DNA of 13,547 bases, from assembly GCA_947572405.1 (NCBI GenBank), contig CANPBV010000036.1, positions 1 through 13,547 on the forward strand, read 5' to 3'. Both the position numbers and the translations under genes were made by a program. The notes below the pieces were generated by a model, which made no database searches, was not told the DNA's origin, and saw nothing but the letters and a program-made list of their open reading frames with translations. Source of the DNA: an uncultured Mycoplasmatota bacterium. Lineage in GTDB: Bacteria; Bacillota_I; Bacilli_A; RF39; UBA660. This document shows positions 8,142-12,770 of this stretch, one piece after another. Position 1 is the stretch's first letter. The number at the start of each line of letters is the position of its first letter.

Positions 8142-9092
8142 TTAAACATTCATTAAATATGCGAAAATATGAAATGCCAAACGGTTCACATTATGTCTTA
8201 AATATTCCCCATTGATACTAGTAAAATCGTGGGCTACTATTTCAAGGCCCAATTTTTCTAGTTCTTCTTTATCAAATAAAACTGGGTCTTTCTGTTCCAT
8301 TGTTTCATATTTTCTACATAATTCTTCTTCTATTTCGCCATTATTAGCAATTAAAACATCTACTTTTCTCTTTTTTAAATATTGATTTAATAATTTTACA
8401 TGATCGCTTGCTTTAAAGTCATCTGTTTCCCCTGGCTGAGTCATCATATTACAAACGTACATAATTTTAGCTTTGGTTTTGGCTAAAGCTTCGATCATTT
8501 CTTCACAGATCAAGTTTGGAATAATACTCGTAAATAGACTTCCCATACTCAGTATAACCAAGTCTGCTTCTCTTACTGCTTTTAAAGCCTTTGGACATAC
8601 TTTAGGTTCTTTTAAATAATAAACTTCTTTGATTACTTGATGTGATTCTGTAATATGATGTTCCCCTTCTATGATACTTCCATCTTTCATTCTCCCAACT
8701 AAAGTAACATTTTCTTCCGTTAATGGCAATACCGTCCCTTTTAAATTTAATACTTTTCCTATCGATTCAATACCATCAGACATATTGCCTGCTACTTCTT
8801 GCATAGCTGTTAAAAGAAGATTTCCTAAAGCATGCCCATTTAAATCGCTTGTTGTATTAAAACGATAATTTAATAATTTCCCAAAAAGTGGTTCTGTTTC
8901 AGAAAGGGCCACTAACACTTGCCTTATATCTCCCACAGCTGGTATGTTAAATTCTTCTCTTAATCTTCCTGTACTTTTTCCATCATCACAGACAGAAACA
9001 ATCGCCGTAATATCAATTGGATATTGCTTTAGCCCGCGTAATAAAGTGGACATTCCTGTTCCTCCACCTAATACGACAATTTTCTTATTCAT
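8142..9092 (-). CDS. yvcK: YvcK/CofD-family gluconeogenesis factor
   Basis: 316 aa. The N-terminal nucleotide-binding loop GGGTGMS is at residues 9-15, followed by CDDGKSTGRLR (around 35-45) and PAVGDIRQVL, all hallmarks of the CofD/YvcK superfamily. The C-terminal half has MGSLFTSIIPNLI and CNMMTQPGETDDF. In Bacillus YvcK binds UDP-sugars and is needed for growth on gluconeogenic carbon and for correct wall synthesis and PBP1 placement. rapZ (yvcJ), which usually precedes yvcK, is missing; the DGR locus lies there instead. A GGGGATGG site precedes the ATG. A -10 box lies so close that the leader is only about 12 bases. Confidence 0.95.
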   Translation of the reverse strand: MNKKIVVLGGGTGMSTLLRGLKQYPIDITAIVSVCDDGKSTGRLREEFNIPAVGDIRQVLVALSETEPLFGKLLNYRFNTTSDLNGHALGNLLLTAMQEVAGNMSDGIESIGKVLNLKGTVLPLTEENVTLVGRMKDGSIIEGEHHITESHQVIKEVYYLKEPKVCPKALKAVREADLVILSMGSLFTSIIPNLICEEMIEALAKTKAKIMYVCNMMTQPGETDDFKASDHVKLLNQYLKKRKVDVLIANNGEIEEELCRKYETMEQKDPVLFDKEELEKLGLEIVAHDFTSINGEYLRHNVNRLAFHIFAYLMNV

Positions 9093-9109
9093 TTTACCAT
9101 CCCCATATC

Positions 9110-9138
9110 ATTATACTACAATTTAAATAATAATAAAA
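9110..9138 (-). promoter_or_regulatory. Probable promoter for yvcK-whiA
   Basis: The -10 is a perfect TATAAT on the minus strand (9110-9115). The -35 region at 9133-9138 is weak (TTTTAT). The expected start falls near 9103, immediately before the ribosome binding site GGGGATGG, so the transcript would have a very short leader. Confidence 0.5.
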
Positions 9139-9144
9139 CTAATA

Positions 9145-9174
9145 GAAAAAAGAGATCTTACCTATTAGACCTCT
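9145..9174 (-). terminator. Intrinsic terminator of the candidate small RNA and upstream gene
   Basis: In the minus-strand transcript AGAGGUCU (9167-9174) pairs with AGAUCUCU (9151-9158) with one G-U pair and an 8-nt loop, then six U (9145-9150). It ends the region downstream of the second MutS-like gene, before the yvcK promoter. Confidence 0.8.
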
Positions 9175-9218
9175 TCCTTAATTATAGTCCGCCTCCTACA
9201 GAGGCCTCCTAGCCTTTC
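9145..9218 (-). ncRNA. Candidate small structured RNA, about 74 nt, unknown family
   Basis: A strong promoter (9225-9253) would start transcription near 9218 and a good terminator ends at 9145, with no open frame between. The transcript begins GGAAAGGCUAGGAGGCC and contains two AGGAGG boxes. Two short hairpins are possible that exclude each other: AGGC-loop-GCCU, exposing UAGGAG, and GCCUC-loop-GAGGC. The stretch 9186-9219 is clearly GC-richer than its surroundings, which suggests selection on structure. I do not recognise it as SRP RNA, 6S, tmRNA, RNase P or a riboswitch that I know. It could instead be only the 3' leader/terminator region of the upstream gene. Confidence 0.5.
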
Positions 9219-9224
9219 CTTTTT

Positions 9225-9253
9225 ATTATATAGAAAGATTATATTCTTGTAAA
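9225..9253 (-). promoter_or_regulatory. Sigma-A-type promoter for the candidate small RNA
   Basis: TTTACA (9248-9253), a 17-base spacer, and a perfect TATAAT (9225-9230) on the minus strand, starting 19 bases after the stop of the second MutS-like gene. It points into the 74-nt structured stretch and no coding region follows before the terminator. Confidence 0.65.
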
Positions 9254-9271
9254 TATATTTGGTAGAATTTG

Positions 9272-9694
9272 TCAAAAAACTTTTTCCTTCTGTTCCTCTT
9301 CTCTTTTAGTCTTCAATAATTCTTGTTGAATCGCTGATAAATATTCAATTGCTTGTATTGGTGTAATGGTATTAAGATCTAAGGATTCTAAGGCCAACAA
9401 GCCATCCAACTGAGAAATAAATGTTGAATCCAGTTTTTTATCTGCTTTTAAATCAATTACTTCTACTTCTTTTCCATTCTCCTTTAGCCTTCTCAAATAT
9501 TTTACTTTGGCACTTTCTGGGAATCCACATTTCATAACTCTATCATTCAGAGGAACACATTTTAATTTGGTCAGATTACTCATAGCAACTGCATCTTCTC
9601 CGAGAAAAATATAAAATAAGCCTGCTTTTATCAAATACATTTTATTTGGATCTTCTCTTTTTAATTCTAAATATCTCGTATATAGCTTACTCAA
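9272..9694 (-). CDS. Small MutS-domain-I-like protein (MSL), second copy
   Basis: A 140-aa protein read from a TTG start at 9694, preceded by AAGAGGTGAT at good spacing. The frame can be extended to 9784, but that start lies inside the promoter -35. Residues about 18-65 match the N-terminal mismatch-recognition domain of MutS: KMYLIKAGLFYIFLGEDA, where FY and the acidic-Asp-Ala are the conserved FYE-F--DA pattern, then KCGFPESAKVKYLRRL and VEVID. The ATPase, lever and clamp domains of MutS are absent, so it cannot be a repair protein on its own. The C-terminal third is helical and ends in a charged tail (KTKREEEQKEKVF). MutS-like small proteins are known DGR companions, and this one closes the DGR locus under its own promoter. 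Function unproven: perhaps nucleic-acid binding or blocking of mismatch repair. Confidence 0.75.
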   Translation of the reverse strand: MSKLYTRYLELKREDPNKMYLIKAGLFYIFLGEDAVAMSNLTKLKCVPLNDRVMKCGFPESAKVKYLRRLKENGKEVEVIDLKADKKLDSTFISQLDGLLALESLDLNTITPIQAIEYLSAIQQELLKTKREEEQKEKVF

Positions 9695-9707
9695 AATATC
9701 ACCTCTT

Positions 9708-9737
9708 AAAAAGCAGCACTCATCAAAAGTACTGCTT
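9708..9737 (-). terminator. Terminator-like hairpin in the leader of the second MSL gene
   Basis: In the minus transcript AAGCAGUACU (9728-9737) pairs with AGUGCUGCUU (9711-9720), a 10-bp stem with one G-U pair and a 7-nt loop. The U-run formed by the end of the stem and 9708-9710 follows. The ribosome binding site begins right after. The hairpin lies between the promoter (9756-9784) and the TTG start, so it may attenuate this gene as well as end the upstream DGR transcript. Confidence 0.6.
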
Positions 9738-9755
9738 GCTAAAATTACTATCTTT

Positions 9756-9784
9756 AGTATATAGTGTTTTCCTATTGCTGTCAA
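9756..9784 (-). promoter_or_regulatory. Strong sigma-A-type promoter for the second MSL gene
   Basis: A perfect TTGACA (9779-9784), a 17-base spacer and TATACT (9756-9761) on the minus strand. The -35 overlaps the stop codon of the 94-aa gene. Start is expected near 9749, leaving a leader of about 55 bases that contains the hairpin at 9708-9737. Confidence 0.7.
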
Positions 9785-10065
9785 CGTTCTGTTAATATTG
9801 CAATCATTTTTTTCACTTTTAATATTTTACAATATTTCCTATAATTGTTTTCCTGAGCATCAAATGTTTTAATTTTTACTACATTAGTAAAAATCATATA
9901 ACTAATTTGTTTCTTCTCTAGATCTTTTAAATTATTCCAAAACCTTAAATCTTGTAATAGTTCTTTATCTTGATCACATGAAAAATAACGATTTTTTTCA
10001 TTAAATAATACCAAATAGTTTTTATGTTTTCGCTTAATAAAATCATATCTTGTTTTCAAACTCAT
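9781..10065 (-). CDS. 94-aa DGR-locus protein, possibly a divergent MutS-I-like protein
   Basis: A 94-aa basic protein with an excellent AGGAGG site before its ATG. I do not recognise it with confidence. Its first half (FIKRKHKNYLVLFNEKNRYF, then SCDQDKELLQDL) follows the spacing of MutS domain I (charged helix, hydrophobic strand, FY-type aromatic, xxDxD, leucine-rich helix). The segment LEKKQISYMI parallels LEENYVSYIV in the MSL protein at 12026-12391. The GFP-type loop between these parts is missing, so it would be a shortened paralogue. It comes directly after the second template-repeat unit, and its ribosome binding site appears to be part of the duplicated unit, since the first unit carries a similar site without a gene. 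It stops inside the promoter of the next gene. Confidence 0.65.
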   Translation of the reverse strand: MSLKTRYDFIKRKHKNYLVLFNEKNRYFSCDQDKELLQDLRFWNNLKDLEKKQISYMIFTNVVKIKTFDAQENNYRKYCKILKVKKMIAILTER

Positions 10066-10102
10066 TTATATACCTCCTGAAAGTAAAACGTATTTTACTT
10101 TC

Positions 10103-10194
10103 TATATATACCTTCTTCTGGACATAGTCCAAGGATAAATGATGTCCTTTAAAATTCTCTATTACAACCTTAATCATAATATCTCATTACATGC
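10103..10194 (-). ncRNA. Putative DGR RNA spacer downstream of template repeat A
   Basis: Nearly identical to 10387-10478. It has possible hairpins GGAC-ATA-GTCC (10120-10130) and GGACAT with ATGTCC (10120-10147). In the Bordetella phage DGR, the spacer that follows TR is structured and is used by RT-Avd to prime cDNA synthesis. The same place and strong conservation suggest the same role here; this is inference. Confidence 0.5.
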
Positions 10195-10300
10195 TTAAAG
10201 GGCTGGGCGCACACCATTGCTGTTGTTCGCGTTGTTGTTGACATTCCCGTTCGTAAACACAATGAACACGTTGTTCGAGTTGTTGCTATTAGGAGTGTAC
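10195..10300 (-). repeat. DGR template repeat copy A
   Basis: On the minus strand this stretch is packed with AAC/AAT codons. Read in the VR frame it gives YTPNSNNSNN, VFIVFTNGNV, NNNANNSN, then GVRPAL and a stop. TAA-ATG-TAA lies just upstream in that frame, so it is not translated. Asn codons (AAC) let A-to-N mutagenesis reach many amino acids without stops, the mark of a DGR template. It ends in the GC-rich segment GGTGTGCGCCCAGCC, which would act as the IMH*-type initiation sequence. It differs from copy B at nine positions, seven of them involving A, plus two missing codons. Confidence 0.85.
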
Positions 10301-10386
10301 TTTTTTATTTACATTTACCCCTTTTTATTCATTCCATATTCATATCTCTTATATACCCTCTTGAAAGCAAAACGTATTTTACTTTC

Positions 10387-10478
10387 TATATATACTTTCT
10401 TCTGGACATAGTCCAAGGATAAATGATGTCCTTTAAAATTCTCTATTACAACCTTAATCATAATATCTCATTACATGC
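10387..10478 (-). ncRNA. Putative DGR RNA spacer downstream of template repeat B
   Basis: The counterpart of 10103-10194, almost base for base identical, with the same GGAC-ATA-GTCC palindrome at 10404-10414. It is the candidate RT-Avd-binding and priming region for template B. Confidence 0.5.
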
Positions 10479-10590
10479 TTAAAGGGCTGGGCGCACACCA
10501 TTGTTGTTGTTATTCGCGTTGTTGTTGCCAACATTCCCGCTCGTATTCACAATGAACACGTTGTTCGAGTTGTCGCTACGAGGAGTGTAC
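10479..10590 (-). repeat. DGR template repeat copy B
   Basis: Directly downstream of the RT gene. In the VR frame it reads YTPRSDNSNN, VFIVNTSGNV, GNNNANNNNN, then GVRPAL and stop. It is two codons longer than copy A and has five consecutive Asn codons before GVRP. The outer segments (TACACTCCT on one side, GGTGTGCGCCCAGCC on the other) and the core AACGTGTTCATTGTG are identical in both copies. The position right after RT is less common than between avd and RT, but known variants exist. Confidence 0.87.
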
Positions 10591-10604
10591 TTTTTTATTT
10601 ACAT

Positions 10605-11774
10605 TTATCCATTAAACCAATATCGTTCCACAATTCTTCTGGTTTTTTCTTTACTTCCTTGATATGTATGAAGAAAATTATTGATACTGCTAAAAGCAGT
10701 TTCAAAACTTATTTTATTTTGCTTATATAAATAATTAATCTCTTTCACTCTTTTTTTCATACGAGTGATACTTTCCCTTTTCAGTGTCATTATCGTTTTT
10801 TTATTATATACTCTAAAACGATAGCCTAAAAATTCAAATCCTTCATTGCTACTATAAATTTTTGTTTTATTTTTATTCAATGTTAATTTATAATCTTCTT
10901 TTAAAATCTGTTCTATTTCTTTTAAACAATTTTCTAAATGCTTTTTATCAGGATCGATTAACAAAAAGTCATCCATATATCTTACATAATGTTTAATATG
11001 AAAATCATGTATTATCTTATGATCTAATGCGTTTAAATAAAAAATTGATAAAAATTGGCTACACATATTCCCTATTGGTAAACCTTTTCCTGCTTCATAA
11101 TATGGAATTTTATCAATTTCTTGTTTTCTATCAGATCTAGATAATTCCCTTTCTTTCAAAAACCTTATGCTATCATTAATATAAGGACAATTTGTACTAT
11201 CAATTATCGATACTACATATTGATATTCAAAATCATCTAAATGATTTTTTAACATTTTTTTCAATATTGCATGATCTATGGTATAAAAATATTTACTAAT
11301 ATCAATTTTTAGAATATAAAATTTATCGTATCTTTTATTTTTTTCTAAAAATTTTTTTACATAATTTATGCCAGCCTGAGTTCCCATATTCTTTCTGGTT
11401 GCCACATTTCTATCATCTAGAAATTTTGTTAATTTTGGCATCAATACATATCTGGTGAAATAATGATTGATAACCTTATCTCTCATAGCCAAGGACATTA
11501 CAACCCTATATTTAGGATGCTTAATTAAAAATATATTATATCTCCCACCATTGTAATCGGAGTCTTGTAATGCCTTATAAATGTGTTGAATATTTTGCAT
11601 TTTATTTTTTTCAAATTGATATACCTTTCTTTTGTTTTTTGTATTTTTAGATACTTCATTTTCATACACATGTAACACTCTACGATATATCTTGTTCTCT
11701 TGCATTTCTCCACTGATATACCATTTTTGAAAGATGTAACAATTCATTACTTTTTTTCTGACATAACTTTTCAC
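10605..11774 (-). CDS. DGR-type reverse transcriptase
   Basis: The open frame codes for up to 389 aa. The GTG at 11774 overlaps avd by 95 bases; the ATG at 11705 would cut the overlap to 26 bases and may be the real start, though no start has a textbook ribosome binding site. RT motifs in order (389-aa numbering): ATRKNMGTQAG near 125-135; the first catalytic Asp, D158, in ILKIDISKYF; GLPIGNMCSQFLSIFYLNAL at 231-250; RYMDDFLLI with the catalytic YMDD at 266-269; LTLNKNKTKIY; and FEFLGYRFR. The IGNxxSQ motif in place of the QGxxxSP of group II introns and retrons marks DGR enzymes. It copies TR RNA into cDNA with misincorporation at A, and the cDNA replaces a VR. No maturase or endonuclease domain is visible. 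Confidence 0.92.
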   Translation of the reverse strand: MKSYVRKKVMNCYIFQKWYISGEMQENKIYRRVLHVYENEVSKNTKNKRKVYQFEKNKMQNIQHIYKALQDSDYNGGRYNIFLIKHPKYRVVMSLAMRDKVINHYFTRYVLMPKLTKFLDDRNVATRKNMGTQAGINYVKKFLEKNKRYDKFYILKIDISKYFYTIDHAILKKMLKNHLDDFEYQYVVSIIDSTNCPYINDSIRFLKERELSRSDRKQEIDKIPYYEAGKGLPIGNMCSQFLSIFYLNALDHKIIHDFHIKHYVRYMDDFLLIDPDKKHLENCLKEIEQILKEDYKLTLNKNKTKIYSSNEGFEFLGYRFRVYNKKTIMTLKRESITRMKKRVKEINYLYKQNKISFETAFSSINNFLHTYQGSKEKTRRIVERYWFNG

Positions 11775-12039
11775 TAATATACTTTTTCTTATAACTTTTT
11801 TTTAAATAAAAATCTAACATACTAATTTTGCTTAAAATCCTATTTTGATAATATTTCTTTTTTTCCAAGTCCTCCTCTATATTAGCCTGATATATATACT
11901 CTAATATATCTAAAGAATCTGAATGTAATCTATTTTTTGTTACCATTTCTTTGTTAGGATAATTAATAATAATTTCATCTAAAGAAAGAATAAATTGCTT
12001 CATATATTTAACAATTAAAAATTTATCATTGGAAAACAT
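11680..12039 (-). CDS. avd: Avd-type accessory variability determinant (four-helix bundle)
   Basis: 119 aa, mostly helical, with the layout of Avd and the related S23/four-helix-bundle family. Helix 1 is IVKYMKQFILSLDEIIINYP. The linker KEMVTKNRLHSDSLDILEYI is followed by a turn and QANIEEDLEKKKYYQNRILS. Helix 3 lies around ISMLDFYLKKSYKKKYISEK and the last helix is KLCQKKSNELLHLSKMVYQW. The final stretch takes the place of the LGGWIK-like end of other Avds. The surface is strongly basic. In the Bordetella phage system Avd forms a barrel-shaped pentamer that binds RT and the TR RNA and is required for mutagenic homing. The start overlaps the MSL stop by 14 bases, so it should be coupled. Confidence 0.8.
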   Translation of the reverse strand: MFSNDKFLIVKYMKQFILSLDEIIINYPNKEMVTKNRLHSDSLDILEYIYQANIEEDLEKKKYYQNRILSKISMLDFYLKKSYKKKYISEKLCQKKSNELLHLSKMVYQWRNAREQDIS

Positions 12040-12391
12040 AATCTTCTATTATCTTTAATAATTCATCTACTTCATTTTCCTTGAGTTCCGTTATTCGCTC
12101 GTAGATAAAGTTAGATCTTTGTTCCCTCTCATATAATTTTTTTCCTTTCCCTACAAAGAAATTGTATTTATTTTTCTTTTTAAAATCCCTTTTTATCTCT
12201 TCTTTTCCTTCTACAATATAACTCACATAATTCTCTTCTAAACAATTAATAACTTTGTTATATGCACTCAAAGGAAACCCAGCTTTTTTGTTTTTTACGT
12301 TATAGTGAAATAAATAAAATAAAACATAAGCGTCATCATTGTATGCACTATAAAATCCACCAAGTTTTTTTAGTGTTACACAGTTTTCCAT
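12026..12391 (-). CDS. Small MutS-domain-I-like protein (MSL), first gene of the DGR operon
   Basis: 121 aa from the ATG at 12391, chosen because AAAGGGG lies seven bases upstream; the frame extends to 12439 without a site. The pattern LKKLGGFYSAYNDDAYVLFY matches the MutS mismatch-recognition motif (GDFYE-F--DA). AGFPLSAYNKVINCLEE and YVSYIVEG follow the next strand and helices (AGFP-HA---Y---L). No MutS ATPase is present. The C-terminal half is charged (KRDFKKKNKYNFF; ELKENEVDELLKIIEDYVF). MutS-like proteins are reported as DGR companions, with roles not settled. It is the first of three genes (MSL, avd, RT) that overlap, which argues for one transcript. Confidence 0.75.
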   Translation of the reverse strand: MENCVTLKKLGGFYSAYNDDAYVLFYLFHYNVKNKKAGFPLSAYNKVINCLEENYVSYIVEGKEEIKRDFKKKNKYNFFVGKGKKLYEREQRSNFIYERITELKENEVDELLKIIEDYVFQ

Positions 12392-12451
12392 GCTTTTACC
12401 CCTTTCCAAACTATATGCAACTAAAATCATACAACTCAAAACACACTACTA

Positions 12452-12457
12452 ATTATA
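12452..12457 (-). promoter_or_regulatory. Possible -10 element for the MSL-avd-RT operon
   Basis: TATAAT on the minus strand about 60 bases before the MSL start. No good -35 lies at 16-18 bases (GGAAGG at 12475-12480). Another TATAAT lies at 12489-12494. One of the two probably serves the DGR operon, but I cannot decide. Confidence 0.3.
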
Positions 12458-12569
12458 TTATTTTTATTTTCTCACCTTCCTACTTTTCATTATAAATAAT
12501 TTTTTAGATAAATCAGTTTTTTGCCCCGTTTGGTTTCCATGAAAATTTTATTTCCTATAGAAGTTACTA

Positions 12570-12601
12570 GTCGCCTAGAAGCGTTGCACTTCTTTGGCGA
12601 C
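12570..12601 (-). repeat. Hairpin copy 1 of a pair of 32-base imperfect palindromes
   Basis: Outer arms GTCGCC and GGCGAC, inner arms AGAAGCG and CACTTCT around a 3-base loop, with small T bulges between. It differs from copy 2 at three positions. The outer C-G pair here is T-A in copy 2, so pairing is kept. The third change gives a G-U pair in the minus-strand RNA. Confidence 0.7.
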
Positions 12602-12659
12602 CCACTCCCCCTAAGTTTTAATTTCACGATTTTATTTATTTTATTCAACTTTTCTTTTG

Positions 12660-12687
12660 AAAAAGAAGCACAAAACAATTGTACTTC
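12660..12687 (-). terminator. Intrinsic terminator downstream of the surface protein gene
   Basis: In the minus transcript GAAGUACAA (12679-12687) pairs with UUGUGCUUC (12665-12673) with one G-U pair and a 5-nt loop, then five U (12660-12664). It would end transcription of the surface gene before the DGR operon. Confidence 0.7.
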
Positions 12688-12727
12688 TCTTCTTATTTAT
12701 CTTATCTATTGGTTTTGGTACTTGCTT

Positions 12728-12759
12728 GTCGTCTAGAAGCGTTGCGCTTCTTTGACGAC
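12728..12759 (-). repeat. Hairpin copy 2, 12 bases after the surface gene stop
   Basis: Outer arms GTCGTC and GACGAC, perfect inner arms AGAAGCG and CGCTTCT with loop TTG. There is no T-run, so it is not a standard terminator. It lies directly behind the surface protein gene. DGR targets in the Bordetella phage carry a DNA hairpin just behind the VR that promotes homing, so the place is suggestive, but no VR is present here. Confidence 0.7.
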
Positions 12760-12770
12760 TCCTACTTCCA

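Larger units (their letters stand above)
10079..10320 (-). repeat. Tandem TR-spacer unit, second in transcription order
   Basis: This unit matches 10363-10610 at a 284-base offset outside the template core. In transcription order it has a G-TAA-ATG stretch like the RT gene end, the template repeat (10195-10300), a spacer and a perfect 10-bp inverted repeat (GAAAGTAAAA and TTTTACTTTC, 10079-10102). The spacer shows only about one substitution between the units over roughly 95 bases, while the template core shows nine substitutions and two codon-sized indels. The stretch between 10066 and 10604 has no gene that I can support. Confidence 0.9.
10363..10610 (-). repeat. Tandem TR-spacer unit, first in transcription order, abutting the RT gene
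   Basis: Begins at the last codon and stop of the reverse transcriptase gene (GGA TAA ATG, compared with GGG TAA ATG in the other unit). It runs through template repeat B and the spacer to an inverted repeat at 10363-10386. In that inverted repeat one arm carries a T-to-C change on the plus strand that leaves a G-U pair in the minus-strand RNA, so pairing is kept. The next bases resemble the ribosome binding site of the 94-aa gene (AAGAGGGTATATAA) but lead to no open frame. Confidence 0.9.
9781..12391 (-). other. Diversity-generating retroelement (DGR) locus
   Basis: Ordered as MSL, avd, RT, template B with spacer, template A with spacer, and a 94-aa protein; a second MSL gene follows at 9272-9694. 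MSL-avd-RT overlap one another. A terminator precedes the locus (12660-12687) and one follows (9708-9737), so it is a self-contained transcription unit. The TR-defining segments occur only in the two TR copies in this window, so the element must act in trans on a VR outside it, or be a remnant. No integrase, transposase or flanking direct repeat shows how it came here. Confidence 0.88.
12440..12770. other. Non-coding stretch between the surface gene and the DGR operon
   Basis: About 330 bases without a gene that I accept. It holds two related 32-base hairpins (12570-12601 and 12728-12759), an intrinsic terminator (12660-12687) and two possible -10 boxes for the DGR operon. The short minus-strand frame 12490-12678 crosses the hairpin and terminator and has no ribosome binding site. 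Confidence 0.6.

Noticed and set aside
9695..9784. Upstream TTG start for the second MSL gene
   Set aside because: It lies in the -35 box of a strong promoter and would translate through a terminator-like hairpin; the TTG at 9694 has a clear ribosome binding site.
10217..10411. Plus-strand 64-aa frame across the template repeat
   Set aside because: It is the complement of Asn-rich template codons (Leu/Val-rich by consequence), has no ribosome binding site, and the strand carries no other gene.
10079..10610. CRISPR array or insertion sequence
   Set aside because: Only two long units with a 284-base offset, no short spaced repeats, no transposase and no terminal inverted repeats.
10605..11774. 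Retron or group II intron reverse transcriptase
   Set aside because: The IGNxxSQ motif, absence of maturase and endonuclease domains, adjacent Avd and Asn-rich non-coding repeats fit a DGR. No retron msr-msd inverted structure or intron domain V was seen.
12490..12678. Minus-strand 62-aa frame between the surface gene and the DGR operon
   Set aside because: It runs through a hairpin and an intrinsic terminator, has no ribosome binding site and shows no domain-like sequence.
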